Assembly (NCBI RefSeq): GCF_017377395.1
Contig: NZ_CP061800.1
Location: 7,549,001-7,613,000, forward strand
Direction of reading: 5' to 3'
Source of the DNA: Desulfonema magnum
Lineage (GTDB): Bacteria; Desulfobacterota; Desulfobacteria; Desulfobacterales; 4be13
DNA: 64,000 bases
Position numbers and translations under genes: made by a program. Position 1 is the first letter of the stretch, and each line of letters begins with the position of its first letter. The notes under the pieces are model-generated. The model searched no databases. It saw nothing but the letters and a program-made list of their open reading frames with translations, and had not been told where the DNA came from. Positions 17,807 through 26,546 of the stretch are shown here, piece after piece.

Positions 17807-20800
17807 ATGACAGAAACACTGACAAACGATTCAAAGTCTCCTGCAGAGCTTCGGGCCATGCTTGAGAATTTGGTAATCAAAGACCTCCTCGGTCCCTGCG
17901 ACGGTGAACAAGAGGTTCTGAACGAATATGAAGACCGTGTCTCAGAAAGATACCTCGTGGGCAAGCTCGCGCCCAAAAGCGTCTCGGTCAACCCCGGGGA
18001 AATGGACGACATTGCCGCCGCGGGAACAGATTCCTATGACGAAGGAACCCCTGATCTTTCACCTGTACAGTCAGACACCATGTTCCCCTCATCCATGGGC
18101 ATGACCTTTGCTGTAAGCCAAAAAGCAAAACAATTGAAACTCACCGTGCGATGGGGGCGTTACACCAAGAAAAACACCGGCAGAGTCAGAGAAAAGTCCG
18201 GCAAAACCATTTATGTGTGGAAACGGGAGCAAGTGGAAAATATCTTATCCATCCCCATAAAACAGGGAGTTATCTCCCCCATGACCATCACGGAACAACA
18301 ACCCCAGGTCACGATTCAGGGGAGAATGCGTCAGACAGATGACGGATGGTTAGCCACCCTGTTTTTGGTCAACGGTCAGAAAGAACCCGGACGAAACAAA
18401 GACACGGCATGGCTGTTTCAGGCAGAAATGATGGCAGAAGCTTCGGACGGGGCAGCCATTTTCCGCAAGCGGTTCAATCACACTGTGGATTATGACAAAA
18501 TGGATCCCGTCACCCGGACCGAATTACAATCCCTGACCATGGTCTATCGCAAACAGACAGAATTTGCCGTGGGACACAGCATCAGTGTTCATGCGGACCT
18601 TGATCCGAAAGACCCGCAACGGGCAATCCGTCTGAAAACCCAAAGCATTCCCGCTTATGAAGTCCCCAGGACCACGCCGCCTACAAAACAGGACAATCCT
18701 GATCTTGAAAACCTCGTGCTGGACATGAAGGAACTGTCAGAAACACCAGACGCCCAGCTCCCGGAAAAATTAATGCCCCTGGCACAAGCTTATGAAAACT
18801 GGATTCACAGGCAGCAGGAGAAAATCAGGGACCCGGGGGAAGGATTGGAATTCCATACTCACGCTGCTGAGGAAACCATAAAAAACTGCCAGAAAGCACT
18901 GTCACGCATTCGGGAAGGAATCACCCTTCTCACTCAGGACAAACATGCGGCCGAGGCCTTCCGGTTTGCCAATCAAGCCATGCACCTTCAGCGCATTCGC
19001 TCCATTTTTGCAAAACAAATCCGCAAACAGCAGCGTAAGAAAAAAGATGGCACAAAAGATATTGACATCCCTCGGAACCGCACCTGGTATCCGTTCCAAC
19101 TGGCTTTTGTCCTGCTCAATCTCCCCAGTGTGACCGATTTGCACCACAAAGACCGGAGCCATGAAACACAGGCCCTCGCGGACCTGTTATGGTTTCCCAC
19201 AGGCGGCGGAAAAACCGAAGCCTATCTTGGTTTGGCAGCTTATACCATGGCATTGCGCCGGTTGCAGGGAAATATCGGAGGGCGTTCCGGGGAACACGGC
19301 GTCGCAGTACTCATGCGCTACACCCTGCGACTGCTGACACTTCAGCAGTTTCAGCGAGCCACAACCCTTATCTGCGCGTGCGAAGTCATCCGAAGGCAAG
19401 ACCCGGATAAATGGGGGCAGGCCCCTTTTCGTATTGGCCTGTGGGTAGGCATGCGGGCCACACCCAATACAACCAAACAGGCGCAGGATGCCATTGCCAA
19501 TGCTCATGGCAGAGGCATGGGAACCGGCGGAAGCGGCACGCCCGCGCAGCTGACCACCTGCCCCTGGTGCGGAACAGCCATAGACCCTGGCAAACACATC
19601 AAAGTTTGTTCAGGCATGGGAACCATCCATCGCACCCTTATGTATTGCGGTGATCCCATGGGACATCGCTGCCCTTTTACCCAGCTTCAGTCTCCGGATG
19701 AAGGCATTCCCGCGCGGGTTGTGGATGAGGAAATTTACCGACATCCGCCCACTCTGCTCATTGCCACAGTGGACAAATTTGCCCAGATGCCGTGGAAAGG
19801 GGCGGTTCAGATGCTGTTTGGTCAGGTCAACGGCTTCTGCACCCGGCACGGGTTCCGTTCTCCGGAAATCGAAGGTCGCAACTCCCATCCCAAAAGCGGC
19901 TCCCTGGCACCTGCCAGAACCCTGCCCCATCCGCTGCTGCGTCCCCCGGACCTCATTATCCAGGATGAATTGCATCTCATCAGCGGGCCGCTGGGGTCCA
20001 TGGTGGGATTGTATGAAACCGCAGTGGACACGCTATGCACCTGGATTGTTGACGGCAAAAATGTGCGTCCAAAAGTGATCGCGTCCACAGCCACCATCCG
20101 ACGGGCAAAAGATCAGGTGAACAAACTCTTTCTGCGGGAAGTGAGTGTGTTTCCGCCGCACGGCACGGACATTACGGACAATTTTTTCTCCCTGCAACGC
20201 GATCCTGCCAAAGAACCCGGACGGCGCTATCTGGGAATCTGCGCCATTGGCAGACGGTATCCCTCGGTGATCATCCGGGTGTATGTGGCGCTGCTCGGGG
20301 CCGCAAAAAAACTCTATGATCAATACGGTGCTGCCGCGGATCCCTGGATGACCCTGGCCGGTTATTTCAACTCCATCCGGGAGCTGGGCGGAACCCGCCG
20401 TCTTGTGGAGGATGACATCTCCAATCGCCTGCGTAATGCTGACCAGCGGGGGCTGGCAAAACGATTCCGTATCTATCTTGAAGAACTGACCTCCCGAAAA
20501 AGCAGTGCGGACATTCCCAGGATATTGGACCGGCTGGATGTGGGATTCAGCAAACAGGATGAGGCCAGACGTAAAGTTCAGCGAAAATCAGGTGAAAAAG
20601 TCTCCATGCCCGCGCCATTGGATGTGGTTCTGGCAACCAACATGATATCCGTGGGCGTTGATGTGGACCGGCTCGGACTTATGGCGGTCGCGGGACAGCC
20701 CAAAAGCACGGCTGAATATATTCAGGCCACCAGCCGGGTGGGGCGGAAATATCCGGGACTGGTCGTGACGGTCTATAACTGGGCCCGTCCTCGTGATCTT

Positions 20801-21304
20801 TCCCATTATGAGCAGTTTGAGCATTATCATGCCACATTTTACCAGCATGTCGAGGCCTTGTCTGTCACGCCCTTTGCGCCCCGTGCGCTGGACCGAGGGC
20901 TGTCAGGAATCATGGTCTCTCTGATCCGGCTGGTAAGTGATGAACTCAATGAGAATTCCAGGGCAAGTGATCTGACCGCAGATCATGAGCAGCTTGAGAA
21001 TGCCATTGAATCCATCATCACACGGGTCGAACTCGCGGAGGGAAATAAGGAAATCCGCGAAAATGTGAGAAAGATGCTGCTTGAGCGCCGGGATTTCTGG
21101 CTGAGTGAAATTAAAAGGGCCAGAACCTGGACGCTGGGGTATAAAGAAAAACGGGACGGAACCACCCTGGGTCTGCTTAAAGTTCCGGGTAAAGAAAAAT
21201 GGCAAAAATTTACATGCCTCAACTCATTGCGGGATGTTGAGCCGTCCGTGAGTCTTGTCTTAGATGAAAACAGTTTCGGGCTGAATGAAGACACCGACCC
21301 GTAA
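17807..21304 (+). CDS. drmA: DISARM helicase DrmA
   Basis: A 1165-residue SF2 helicase, the DISARM core protein that with DrmB binds and occludes invading DNA. Walker A is FPTGGGKTEA near residues 464-473, motif II is the variant QDELHLI near 719, ASTATIRRA near 763, and the C-terminal helicase block is ATNMISVGVDVD near 945 with QATSRVGRKYP near 975. A Cys cluster (CPWCG, CSGMG, MYCGDP, HRCPF at about 585-625) between the helicase halves may bind zinc. TTAAGGA precedes ATG 17807. The last codons (DTDP, stop) overlap the first copy of the 61-bp tandem repeat, so the natural C-terminus may have been altered. Confidence 0.92.
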   Translation: MTETLTNDSKSPAELRAMLENLVIKDLLGPCDGEQEVLNEYEDRVSERYLVGKLAPKSVSVNPGEMDDIAAAGTDSYDEGTPDLSPVQSDTMFPSSMGMTFAVSQKAKQLKLTVRWGRYTKKNTGRVREKSGKTIYVWKREQVENILSIPIKQGVISPMTITEQQPQVTIQGRMRQTDDGWLATLFLVNGQKEPGRNKDTAWLFQAEMMAEASDGAAIFRKRFNHTVDYDKMDPVTRTELQSLTMVYRKQTEFAVGHSISVHADLDPKDPQRAIRLKTQSIPAYEVPRTTPPTKQDNPDLENLVLDMKELSETPDAQLPEKLMPLAQAYENWIHRQQEKIRDPGEGLEFHTHAAEETIKNCQKALSRIREGITLLTQDKHAAEAFRFANQAMHLQRIRSIFAKQIRKQQRKKKDGTKDIDIPRNRTWYPFQLAFVLLNLPSVTDLHHKDRSHETQALADLLWFPTGGGKTEAYLGLAAYTMALRRLQGNIGGRSGEHGVAVLMRYTLRLLTLQQFQRATTLICACEVIRRQDPDKWGQAPFRIGLWVGMRATPNTTKQAQDAIANAHGRGMGTGGSGTPAQLTTCPWCGTAIDPGKHIKVCSGMGTIHRTLMYCGDPMGHRCPFTQLQSPDEGIPARVVDEEIYRHPPTLLIATVDKFAQMPWKGAVQMLFGQVNGFCTRHGFRSPEIEGRNSHPKSGSLAPARTLPHPLLRPPDLIIQDELHLISGPLGSMVGLYETAVDTLCTWIVDGKNVRPKVIASTATIRRAKDQVNKLFLREVSVFPPHGTDITDNFFSLQRDPAKEPGRRYLGICAIGRRYPSVIIRVYVALLGAAKKLYDQYGAAADPWMTLAGYFNSIRELGGTRRLVEDDISNRLRNADQRGLAKRFRIYLEELTSRKSSADIPRILDRLDVGFSKQDEARRKVQRKSGEKVSMPAPLDVVLATNMISVGVDVDRLGLMAVAGQPKSTAEYIQATSRVGRKYPGLVVTVYNWARPRDLSHYEQFEHYHATFYQHVEALSVTPFAPRALDRGLSGIMVSLIRLVSDELNENSRASDLTADHEQLENAIESIITRVELAEGNKEIRENVRKMLLERRDFWLSEIKRARTWTLGYKEKRDGTTLGLLKVPGKEKWQKFTCLNSLRDVEPSVSLVLDENSFGLNEDTDP

Positions 21305-22175
21305 AGAGGGCCTGTGATCCGGAGTGCAAAAATAGAGCGAAGCGGTTTTTTGCAGAGATTCGTAAAGAGGGCCTGTGATCCGGAGTGCAAAAATAGAGCG
21401 AAGCGGTTTTTTGCAGAGATTCGTAAAGAGGGCCTGTGATCCGGAGTGCAAAAATAGAGCGAAGCGGTTTTTTGCAGAGATTCGTAAAGAGGGCCTGTGA
21501 TCCGGAGTGCAAAAATAGAGCGAAGCGGTTTTTTTGCAGAGATTCGTAAAGAGGGCCTGTGATCCGGAGTGCAAAAATAGAGCGAAGCGGTTTTTTGCAG
21601 AGATTCCGTAAAGAGGGCCTGTGATCCGGAGTGCAAAAATAGAGCGAAGCGGTTTTTTGCAGAGATTCGTAAAGAGGGCCTGTGATCCGGAGTGCAAAAA
21701 TAGAGCGAAGCGGTTTTTTTGCAGAGATTCGTAAAGAGGGCCTGTGATCCGGAGTGCAAAAATAGAGCGAAGCGGTTTTTTGCAGAGATTCGTAAAGAGG
21801 GCCTGTGATCCGGAGTGCAAAAATAGAGCGAAGCGGTTTTTTGCAGAGATTCGTAAAGAGGGCCTGTGATCCGGAGTGCAAAAATAGAGCGAAGCGGTTT
21901 TTTGCAGAGATTCGTAAAGAGGGCCTGTGATCCGGAGTGCAAAAATAGAGCGAAGCGGTTTTTTGCAGAGATTCGTAAAGAGGGCCTGTGATCCGGAGTG
22001 CAAAAATAGAGCGAAGCGGTTTTTTGCAGAGATTCGTAAAGAGGGCCTGTGATCCGGAGTGCAAAAATAGAGCGAAGCGGTTTTTTGCAGAGATTCGTAA
22101 AGAGGGCCTGTGATCCGGAGTGCAAAAATAGAGCGAAGCGGTTTTTTGCACCGAGAGCGGAGCGGTTTTTTTGCA
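21301..22175. repeat. 14-copy 61-bp tandem repeat between drmA and drmB
   Basis: Unit starts are at 21301, 21362, 21423, 21484, 21546, 21608, 21669, 21731, 21792, 21853, 21914, 21975, 22036 and 22097. Units are 61 bp, or 62 bp where a single T or C is added, and are otherwise almost identical. Each contains GGAGTGCAAAAATAGAGCG followed by AAGCGGTTTTTTGCA, which can fold on itself. There are no variable spacers, so this is not a CRISPR array. The 3' end degenerates after 22151. Confidence 0.97.
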
Positions 22176-22239
22176 TCCACCTGGAATTATTTAAATATCA
22201 TCTTTAAAAAAAACGTTTTTCTTAATTTTTTGCGATCCG

Positions 22240-22445
22240 GCTTGATGATGCAAAAAACCGCTTCGCTCTATTTTTGCACTCCGGATTGATGCTTGATGAT
22301 GCAAAAAACCGCTTCGCTCTATTTTTGCACTCCGGATTGATGCTTGATGATGCAAAAAACCGCTTCGCTCTATTTTTGCACTCCGGATTGATGCTTGATG
22401 ATGCAAAAAACCGCTTCGCTCTATTTTTGCACTCCGGATTGATGA
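22240..22445. repeat. 4-copy 51-bp tandem repeat, inverted relative to the 61-bp array
   Basis: Units start at 22240, 22291, 22342 and 22393 with GCTTGATGATGCAAAAAACC and contain CGCTTCGCTCTATTTTTGCA, the reverse complement of the core of the 14-copy array. A transcript across drmA-drmB could pair the two arrays. The array ends in GATGATGATG next to the drmB start. Confidence 0.95.
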
Positions 22446-22471
22446 TGATGATGAATAATGGAGAAACAAAA

Positions 22472-24319
22472 ATGATAAAACTAGGAGATTTGAGACCCAG
22501 TCAGCTTTTATACACCTTTGGCATTGGCTCGCTCATAGATTTGCCGAATATGTCTGTTCTGGTCATGGGACTGGATGACTGGGATACCTCACGTTGCCAG
22601 CCTGTCACAGAAGAACGCCTGCTCGCAGCACTCAGGTTAAGACTTGGCTCACAACTGCAAAAACTCAGTATGCCGCCTTTTGATCCGGATGCAAAAGACC
22701 ATGACAATCCTTTTGGTCCTCAGATCGGAGTGCCTGTTGTTCCTTTTCCCCGGTGGCTGCGCTGTTCCAGATGCAATCATATTTCAACCGTGGATTCAGG
22801 TCTCTTCAAATTAAAGTCCGTGCCTTATTATCCTGACCGAACCCGCTATGTTCATATCAACTGCAACAAAGCAAAAGAACCCCCCGCGTTGCCCGTGCGC
22901 TTTGTCGTGGCCTGCAAAAACGGACATCTGCATGATTTCCCCTGGACAGACTATGTGCATAGGGGGCAGAGATGTTCTGAAAAAACTTCTGTTCTCATAC
23001 TAAAAGAAGTCGGTGTGTCAGGTGAGGCATCAGACATTATCGTAAAATGCGAATCCTGTGGCATGGAGAGACGCATGGGAGATGCGCTCGGTCCCGGAGG
23101 CAGTGATGTGCTGCCTTCCTGCAAAGCATGGCATCCTCACCTGAGAACCCGGGACAAAGACGGATGTTCCGAACCTCTCAGAGTCACCCTGCTGGGCGCT
23201 TCCAATGCCTGGTTTCCCATAACATTATCAGCCATATCTATTCCCAATTCAGCGACCCGGCTCATACAAATCCTTCATGACAACTGGGCAACCCTGGAAC
23301 CGGTGACAAGTTTGGATATCCTCAGAGCCTTTCGTCAGACCCCTTTTTTCTCATTTCTCACAGAATTTTCAGATGAGGAAATATGGGACGCTATTGTAAA
23401 GAAACGAGCATCTGAGGATCAGGCAGACACCCGGGACAACGAAGAAGAAAGCCTGAAAATACCGGAATGGGAAGTCTTTTCAAATCCCGAAGGCAGTCCT
23501 GTCACAGATGACTTCAAACTTCGTGCGGTGGCACCGCCCGCGGGGTATGAGAAATTTATAGAAAAAACAGTTCTGGTTGAGCGCATTCGTGAGGTGCGGG
23601 CCATCATGAATTTCACTCGTATTGAAAGCCCCGGTGATTTTATGGATGGTGATGAAATCCCCGAAGAAAGACTTGCGCCCCTTTCCCGGAAGGATCCCAC
23701 ATGGCTGCCTGCGGCCGAGGTCCATGGTGAAGGATTGTTCCTGCATTTCAAAGAATCCGCAATCCGTGAATGGTATGAAAAGCGGGCCGTGAAAAAGAGA
23801 AATCAGCTCTTTTTCACAGGTCACATCGGATGGCGCAAAATGAGAAAGATTGAGCCGAATGACCACGGGTTTCCTTCTCTCCGATATGTCATGCTTCATT
23901 CTTTTGCCCATGGGCTGATGCGGCAGTTGTCCATTGAATGCGGTTATACCGCGGCCAGTATCCGTGAACGGATTTATTCACGTTATTCAGAAGACCCTGA
24001 AGAACTGTCCATGGCAGGCATCCTGATTTACACTGCGGCATCAGACAGCGAAGGTACCCTGGGCGGTCTGGTGAATCTTGGCGATCCTGAGACACTGGGC
24101 AGGCATATTGACCAGGCTCTTGAGCAGATACGGGTATGTGCGTCGGATCCCCTGTGTGCGGAACATTTGCCCACAGAAAACACCACCGGCATTCACGGTG
24201 CAGCCTGTCATGCGTGCCTTTTTGCCCCTGAAACCTCCTGCGAGCGGGGCAACAAGTATCTGGACAGAGCCACCCTGGTTGAAACATTTTCAATGCAGGG
24301 TACAGCTTTTTTTGAGTAA
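22472..24319 (+). CDS. drmB: DISARM protein DrmB (DUF1998)
   Basis: A 615-residue DUF1998 protein, partner of DrmA in the DISARM core complex. The N-terminus LGDLRPSQLLYTFGIGSLID is typical of DrmB. Cys pairs CSRC near 95 and CESC near 195 suggest zinc ribbons, and the C-terminal AACHACLFAPETSCERGN is the DUF1998 signature block. I placed the start at ATG 22472, with GGAGAAAC about 9 bases before it; the frame is open upstream to 22274 only because it reads the 51-bp repeat. No PLD-type drmC follows. Instead come a 90-bp tandem repeat and a convergent gene. Confidence 0.92.
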   Translation: MIKLGDLRPSQLLYTFGIGSLIDLPNMSVLVMGLDDWDTSRCQPVTEERLLAALRLRLGSQLQKLSMPPFDPDAKDHDNPFGPQIGVPVVPFPRWLRCSRCNHISTVDSGLFKLKSVPYYPDRTRYVHINCNKAKEPPALPVRFVVACKNGHLHDFPWTDYVHRGQRCSEKTSVLILKEVGVSGEASDIIVKCESCGMERRMGDALGPGGSDVLPSCKAWHPHLRTRDKDGCSEPLRVTLLGASNAWFPITLSAISIPNSATRLIQILHDNWATLEPVTSLDILRAFRQTPFFSFLTEFSDEEIWDAIVKKRASEDQADTRDNEEESLKIPEWEVFSNPEGSPVTDDFKLRAVAPPAGYEKFIEKTVLVERIREVRAIMNFTRIESPGDFMDGDEIPEERLAPLSRKDPTWLPAAEVHGEGLFLHFKESAIREWYEKRAVKKRNQLFFTGHIGWRKMRKIEPNDHGFPSLRYVMLHSFAHGLMRQLSIECGYTAASIRERIYSRYSEDPEELSMAGILIYTAASDSEGTLGGLVNLGDPETLGRHIDQALEQIRVCASDPLCAEHLPTENTTGIHGAACHACLFAPETSCERGNKYLDRATLVETFSMQGTAFFE

Positions 24320-24338
24320 GATAAGAATTGTTGGAAAA

Positions 24339-24518
24339 GTGCGGTGGGTTTCGCTTCGCTCCACCCACCCTACACCGGGTATTTTATTTTTGGGGATATT
24401 CCTTGGGTCTTATTGGATAAATGAGGCAGTGCGGTGGGTTTCGCTTCGCTTCACCCACCCTACACCGGGTATTTTATTTTTGGGGATATTCCTTGGGTCT
24501 TATTGGATAAATGAGGCA
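24339..24518. repeat. 90-bp tandem duplication with the GGTGGG hairpin
   Basis: Two near-identical copies start at 24339 and 24429. Each contains the hairpin GGTGGGTTTCGCTTCGC...CCACCC and a stretch that encodes the last residues of the convergent B12-like gene (stop codon at 24500-24502). It lies between convergent drmB and that gene and may act as a terminator for both. Confidence 0.85.
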
Positions 24519-25042
24519 GAAACGCCCGCTGAATCAGTCCCCAGCAGGAATTCCAGGAACGAAATCGCATTTTTTGCCACAACATGGATGCCTGTGCGTT
24601 CGGCAAAATCAGGATCATATCTGAACACCGGGCCGCCCGCGATAATCCGGGTTTTTTGGGGAAGCTGTGCGCTGATCTCCGCCACGAGCGTGTCCGTATC
24701 CAGCTGGAGAACGGTAAGCCCGAGGAAATCAGGACGATGCTTTTGGCATTCGGACACGATGTTTTCGGGTGTCTGAAGCAGTCCGAGCGGAACAACCCGC
24801 AGCCCGGCCACCTCTGCGTAGCGGTGAATCACTTTCAGCCCCATGCCCATTCCGTCATCAAGAGTGGCAGTGAGCATCAGCAGCGGATTTTTCCAAAGCC
24901 CTGTGATTCCCCGGTCCGCTTTCCATTCCAGCAGTTCTCCGGCTCTGGCTTCAAATTCGGACCGGGAAGGAATGCCTTTGTCTTTCCATTCCCGAATGGT
25001 GTCTGTCAATTTTGTCCTGAACAATGTGCAGGTAGGGTCCAT
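24500..25042 (-). CDS. B12-binding-domain-like protein
   Basis: A 180-residue protein with the layout of methyltransferase corrinoid proteins: a helical cap (about residues 1-80), then a Rossmann-like domain with LTATLDDGMGMG, VVPLGLLQTPENIV, FLGLTVLQLDT and TRIIAGGPVF. Canonical members have DxHxxG, where His ligates cobalt; here the site reads DGMGMG, so the lower ligand is missing and cobalamin binding may be lost or base-on. AAGGAG precedes ATG 25042. The last residues (SFIQ) lie in the 90-bp repeat. No methyltransferase partner is visible nearby. Confidence 0.7.
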   Translation of the reverse strand: MDPTCTLFRTKLTDTIREWKDKGIPSRSEFEARAGELLEWKADRGITGLWKNPLLMLTATLDDGMGMGLKVIHRYAEVAGLRVVPLGLLQTPENIVSECQKHRPDFLGLTVLQLDTDTLVAEISAQLPQKTRIIAGGPVFRYDPDFAERTGIHVVAKNAISFLEFLLGTDSAGVSASFIQ

Positions 25043-25079
25043 TGAGTCTCCTTGTTATTTTTATTTTGTTCTCGCTTTT

Positions 25080-25190
25080 ATGCCGGACTATGCCGGACTA
25101 TGCCCTGTGCCGGACGGGGGTTGTAACTCCGTCCGAAATATTATGCCGACTATGCCGGGCGGGGTTTGCAACCCCGTTTGAAATATTTTT
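25080..25190. repeat. Degenerate GCCGGACTATGCC / CGGGGTTTGCAACCCCG repeats
   Basis: Short tandem GCCGGACTAT units and two hairpins (GACGGGGGTTGTAACTCCGTC; GGCGGGGTTTGCAACCCCG, given in parts). Similar sequence occurs at 8903-8935. It lies in the gap between nagZ and the B12-like gene. Confidence 0.6.
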
Positions 25191-25219
25191 GCAAACTTCG
25201 GCAGTCTGCCTTCTGAAGA

Positions 25220-26218
25220 CTACAAATATTTTTCTTTCAGTTTCAATATCCGCCGGACAGACGCCTCTCCTCTTGTCTTTATTTCCTGAGTGTCTGTAAT
25301 GCCCTTCAGAATCTCTTCAAAGGCAATTTCAATATTCGGCCCTTTGTGGCAAATCAGCGTGATATCTATATCAGCAGAAAGGATTTGTTGTATGACTGTT
25401 CTGATATCATAATGTTTTTTTATCGCGCCCATGTCCAAATCATCGGTTATCACGATGCCGGCAAACCCCATCATGTTTCGCAGAAGTTTCTTTGCAATCC
25501 GGGGAGACAGACTTGCAGGCCATTTCGGATCAATTTTATTATAAAAAATGTGAGATAACATGATTCCCGCGACCGCCTGTTTTATCGCGGCTTCAAAGGG
25601 CAGAAGGTCAAAAGACTCAAGCGCCGCCATATCCGCATTGAGAAAAGGCATGTCATTGTGAGAATCCGAGGTGGTGCGCCCTATTCCCGGAAAATGTTTT
25701 GCAACGGCCATGACGCGATTATTTTGCAAATGCCTGATAACCTTGGTCCCCAAAGCAGATACCCGTTCGGGGGTATGTCCGAAAACCCTTTCTGCCATTA
25801 TACTCTGAACTCCCTCCGGTGCGACATCCATGACAGGTGCCATGTTCATATTGACCCCGAGCTCTGTTAATTCTGCTGCTGTGACTTTGGCAAAATGCAC
25901 AGCATCTGCCTCATCTTTCATTTTGGGATTACCGGGAAACTGTGTAAAAGGTTCCTTCAGCCTGGCCACCTGTCCCCCTTCCTGGTCAATGGCAATAAAC
26001 AGGGGAGGCTGTCCCCTTATGCGTGCGTATTCCTGAACCGACTGGCACAGTTCCTTTATCTGATCCGGACCGGACAGATTTCTCGTAAAGAGTATAATGC
26101 CTCCGATTTTTAGTGTATCAATCAGAAATTTCAGGTCGTTGTTTAAATCTGTTCCGTCAAACCCCGCCATCACACGCTGTCCGGCAAGTTGTTCTTTTGA
26201 AAATGTTGTAATGTTCAT
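25220..26218 (-). CDS. nagZ: Beta-N-acetylhexosaminidase NagZ (GH3)
   Basis: A 332-residue glycoside hydrolase family 3 enzyme that removes GlcNAc from anhydro-muropeptides in peptidoglycan recycling, in the cytoplasm. Family blocks: FIAIDQEGGQVARL near 85, AKHFPGIGRTTSDSHNDMP near 165-185 (the flexible loop with the catalytic Asp-His pair) and VITDDLDMGAI near 245 with the nucleophile Asp. ATG 26218 is chosen (AAAAGGTG 7 bases before it); a GTG three codons upstream is the alternative. It follows mltG on the same strand, so two wall-turnover genes are neighbours. Confidence 0.92.
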   Translation of the reverse strand: MNITTFSKEQLAGQRVMAGFDGTDLNNDLKFLIDTLKIGGIILFTRNLSGPDQIKELCQSVQEYARIRGQPPLFIAIDQEGGQVARLKEPFTQFPGNPKMKDEADAVHFAKVTAAELTELGVNMNMAPVMDVAPEGVQSIMAERVFGHTPERVSALGTKVIRHLQNNRVMAVAKHFPGIGRTTSDSHNDMPFLNADMAALESFDLLPFEAAIKQAVAGIMLSHIFYNKIDPKWPASLSPRIAKKLLRNMMGFAGIVITDDLDMGAIKKHYDIRTVIQQILSADIDITLICHKGPNIEIAFEEILKGITDTQEIKTRGEASVRRILKLKEKYL

Positions 26219-26546
26219 AAATTTCACCTTTTAAAACCGGGGCTTCCGGCCCGGGACTGTAATAAATTCATTGCAGAACAGAGCAAAAGGCTCAGCAGGC
26301 GGTGTTCCGACAGGCTCAGCAGGCGGTGTTTCTGCCCGCGTCTGCAAAATTTTTCCTGAAAGTTTTTGATCAGTTGATAATCAGTAGATGGAAAAAGTTC
26401 GTAGTTCCGCCTTCAGGCGGTCTGTTGTGCAAGTGTAAGCATCTGTTTTCACTGAGACCGCCTGAAGGCGGAACTACGAACTTTGCGGATTAATCGGATT
26501 TTTTCCATCTACTGATAATACCCCACGGGAATCGGGAAATTTTTTT
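26219..26546. other. Intergenic gap with tandem and palindromic repeats
   Basis: Holds a 27-bp tandem duplication around CAGGCTCAGCAGGCGGTGTT (26290-26335) and the MITE-like element at 26380-26516. There is no gene. Confidence 0.6.
26380..26516. mobile_element. MITE-like palindromic element, CAGTAGATGG family
   Basis: 137 bp with inverted ends ATCAGTAGATGGAAAAA and an inner perfect palindrome GTTCGTAGTTCCGCC / GGCGGAACTACGAAC. No coding capacity. Confidence 0.75.

Noticed and set aside
21301..22175. CRISPR array
   Set aside because: Units are contiguous 61-bp tandem repeats without variable spacers, and no cas genes are present.
20983..22176. Minus-strand frames of 300-400 codons over the 61-bp array and the drmA end
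   Set aside because: Periodic translation of the tandem repeat in three frames, antisense to drmA; no start site or family.
22274..22471. Extended N-terminus of drmB
   Set aside because: The extension reads the 51-bp repeat; the family start with a ribosome site is at 22472.
24319..25042. drmC (PLD nuclease) next to drmB
   Set aside because: The next gene is convergent and B12-like; no HKD motif was seen in any frame nearby.
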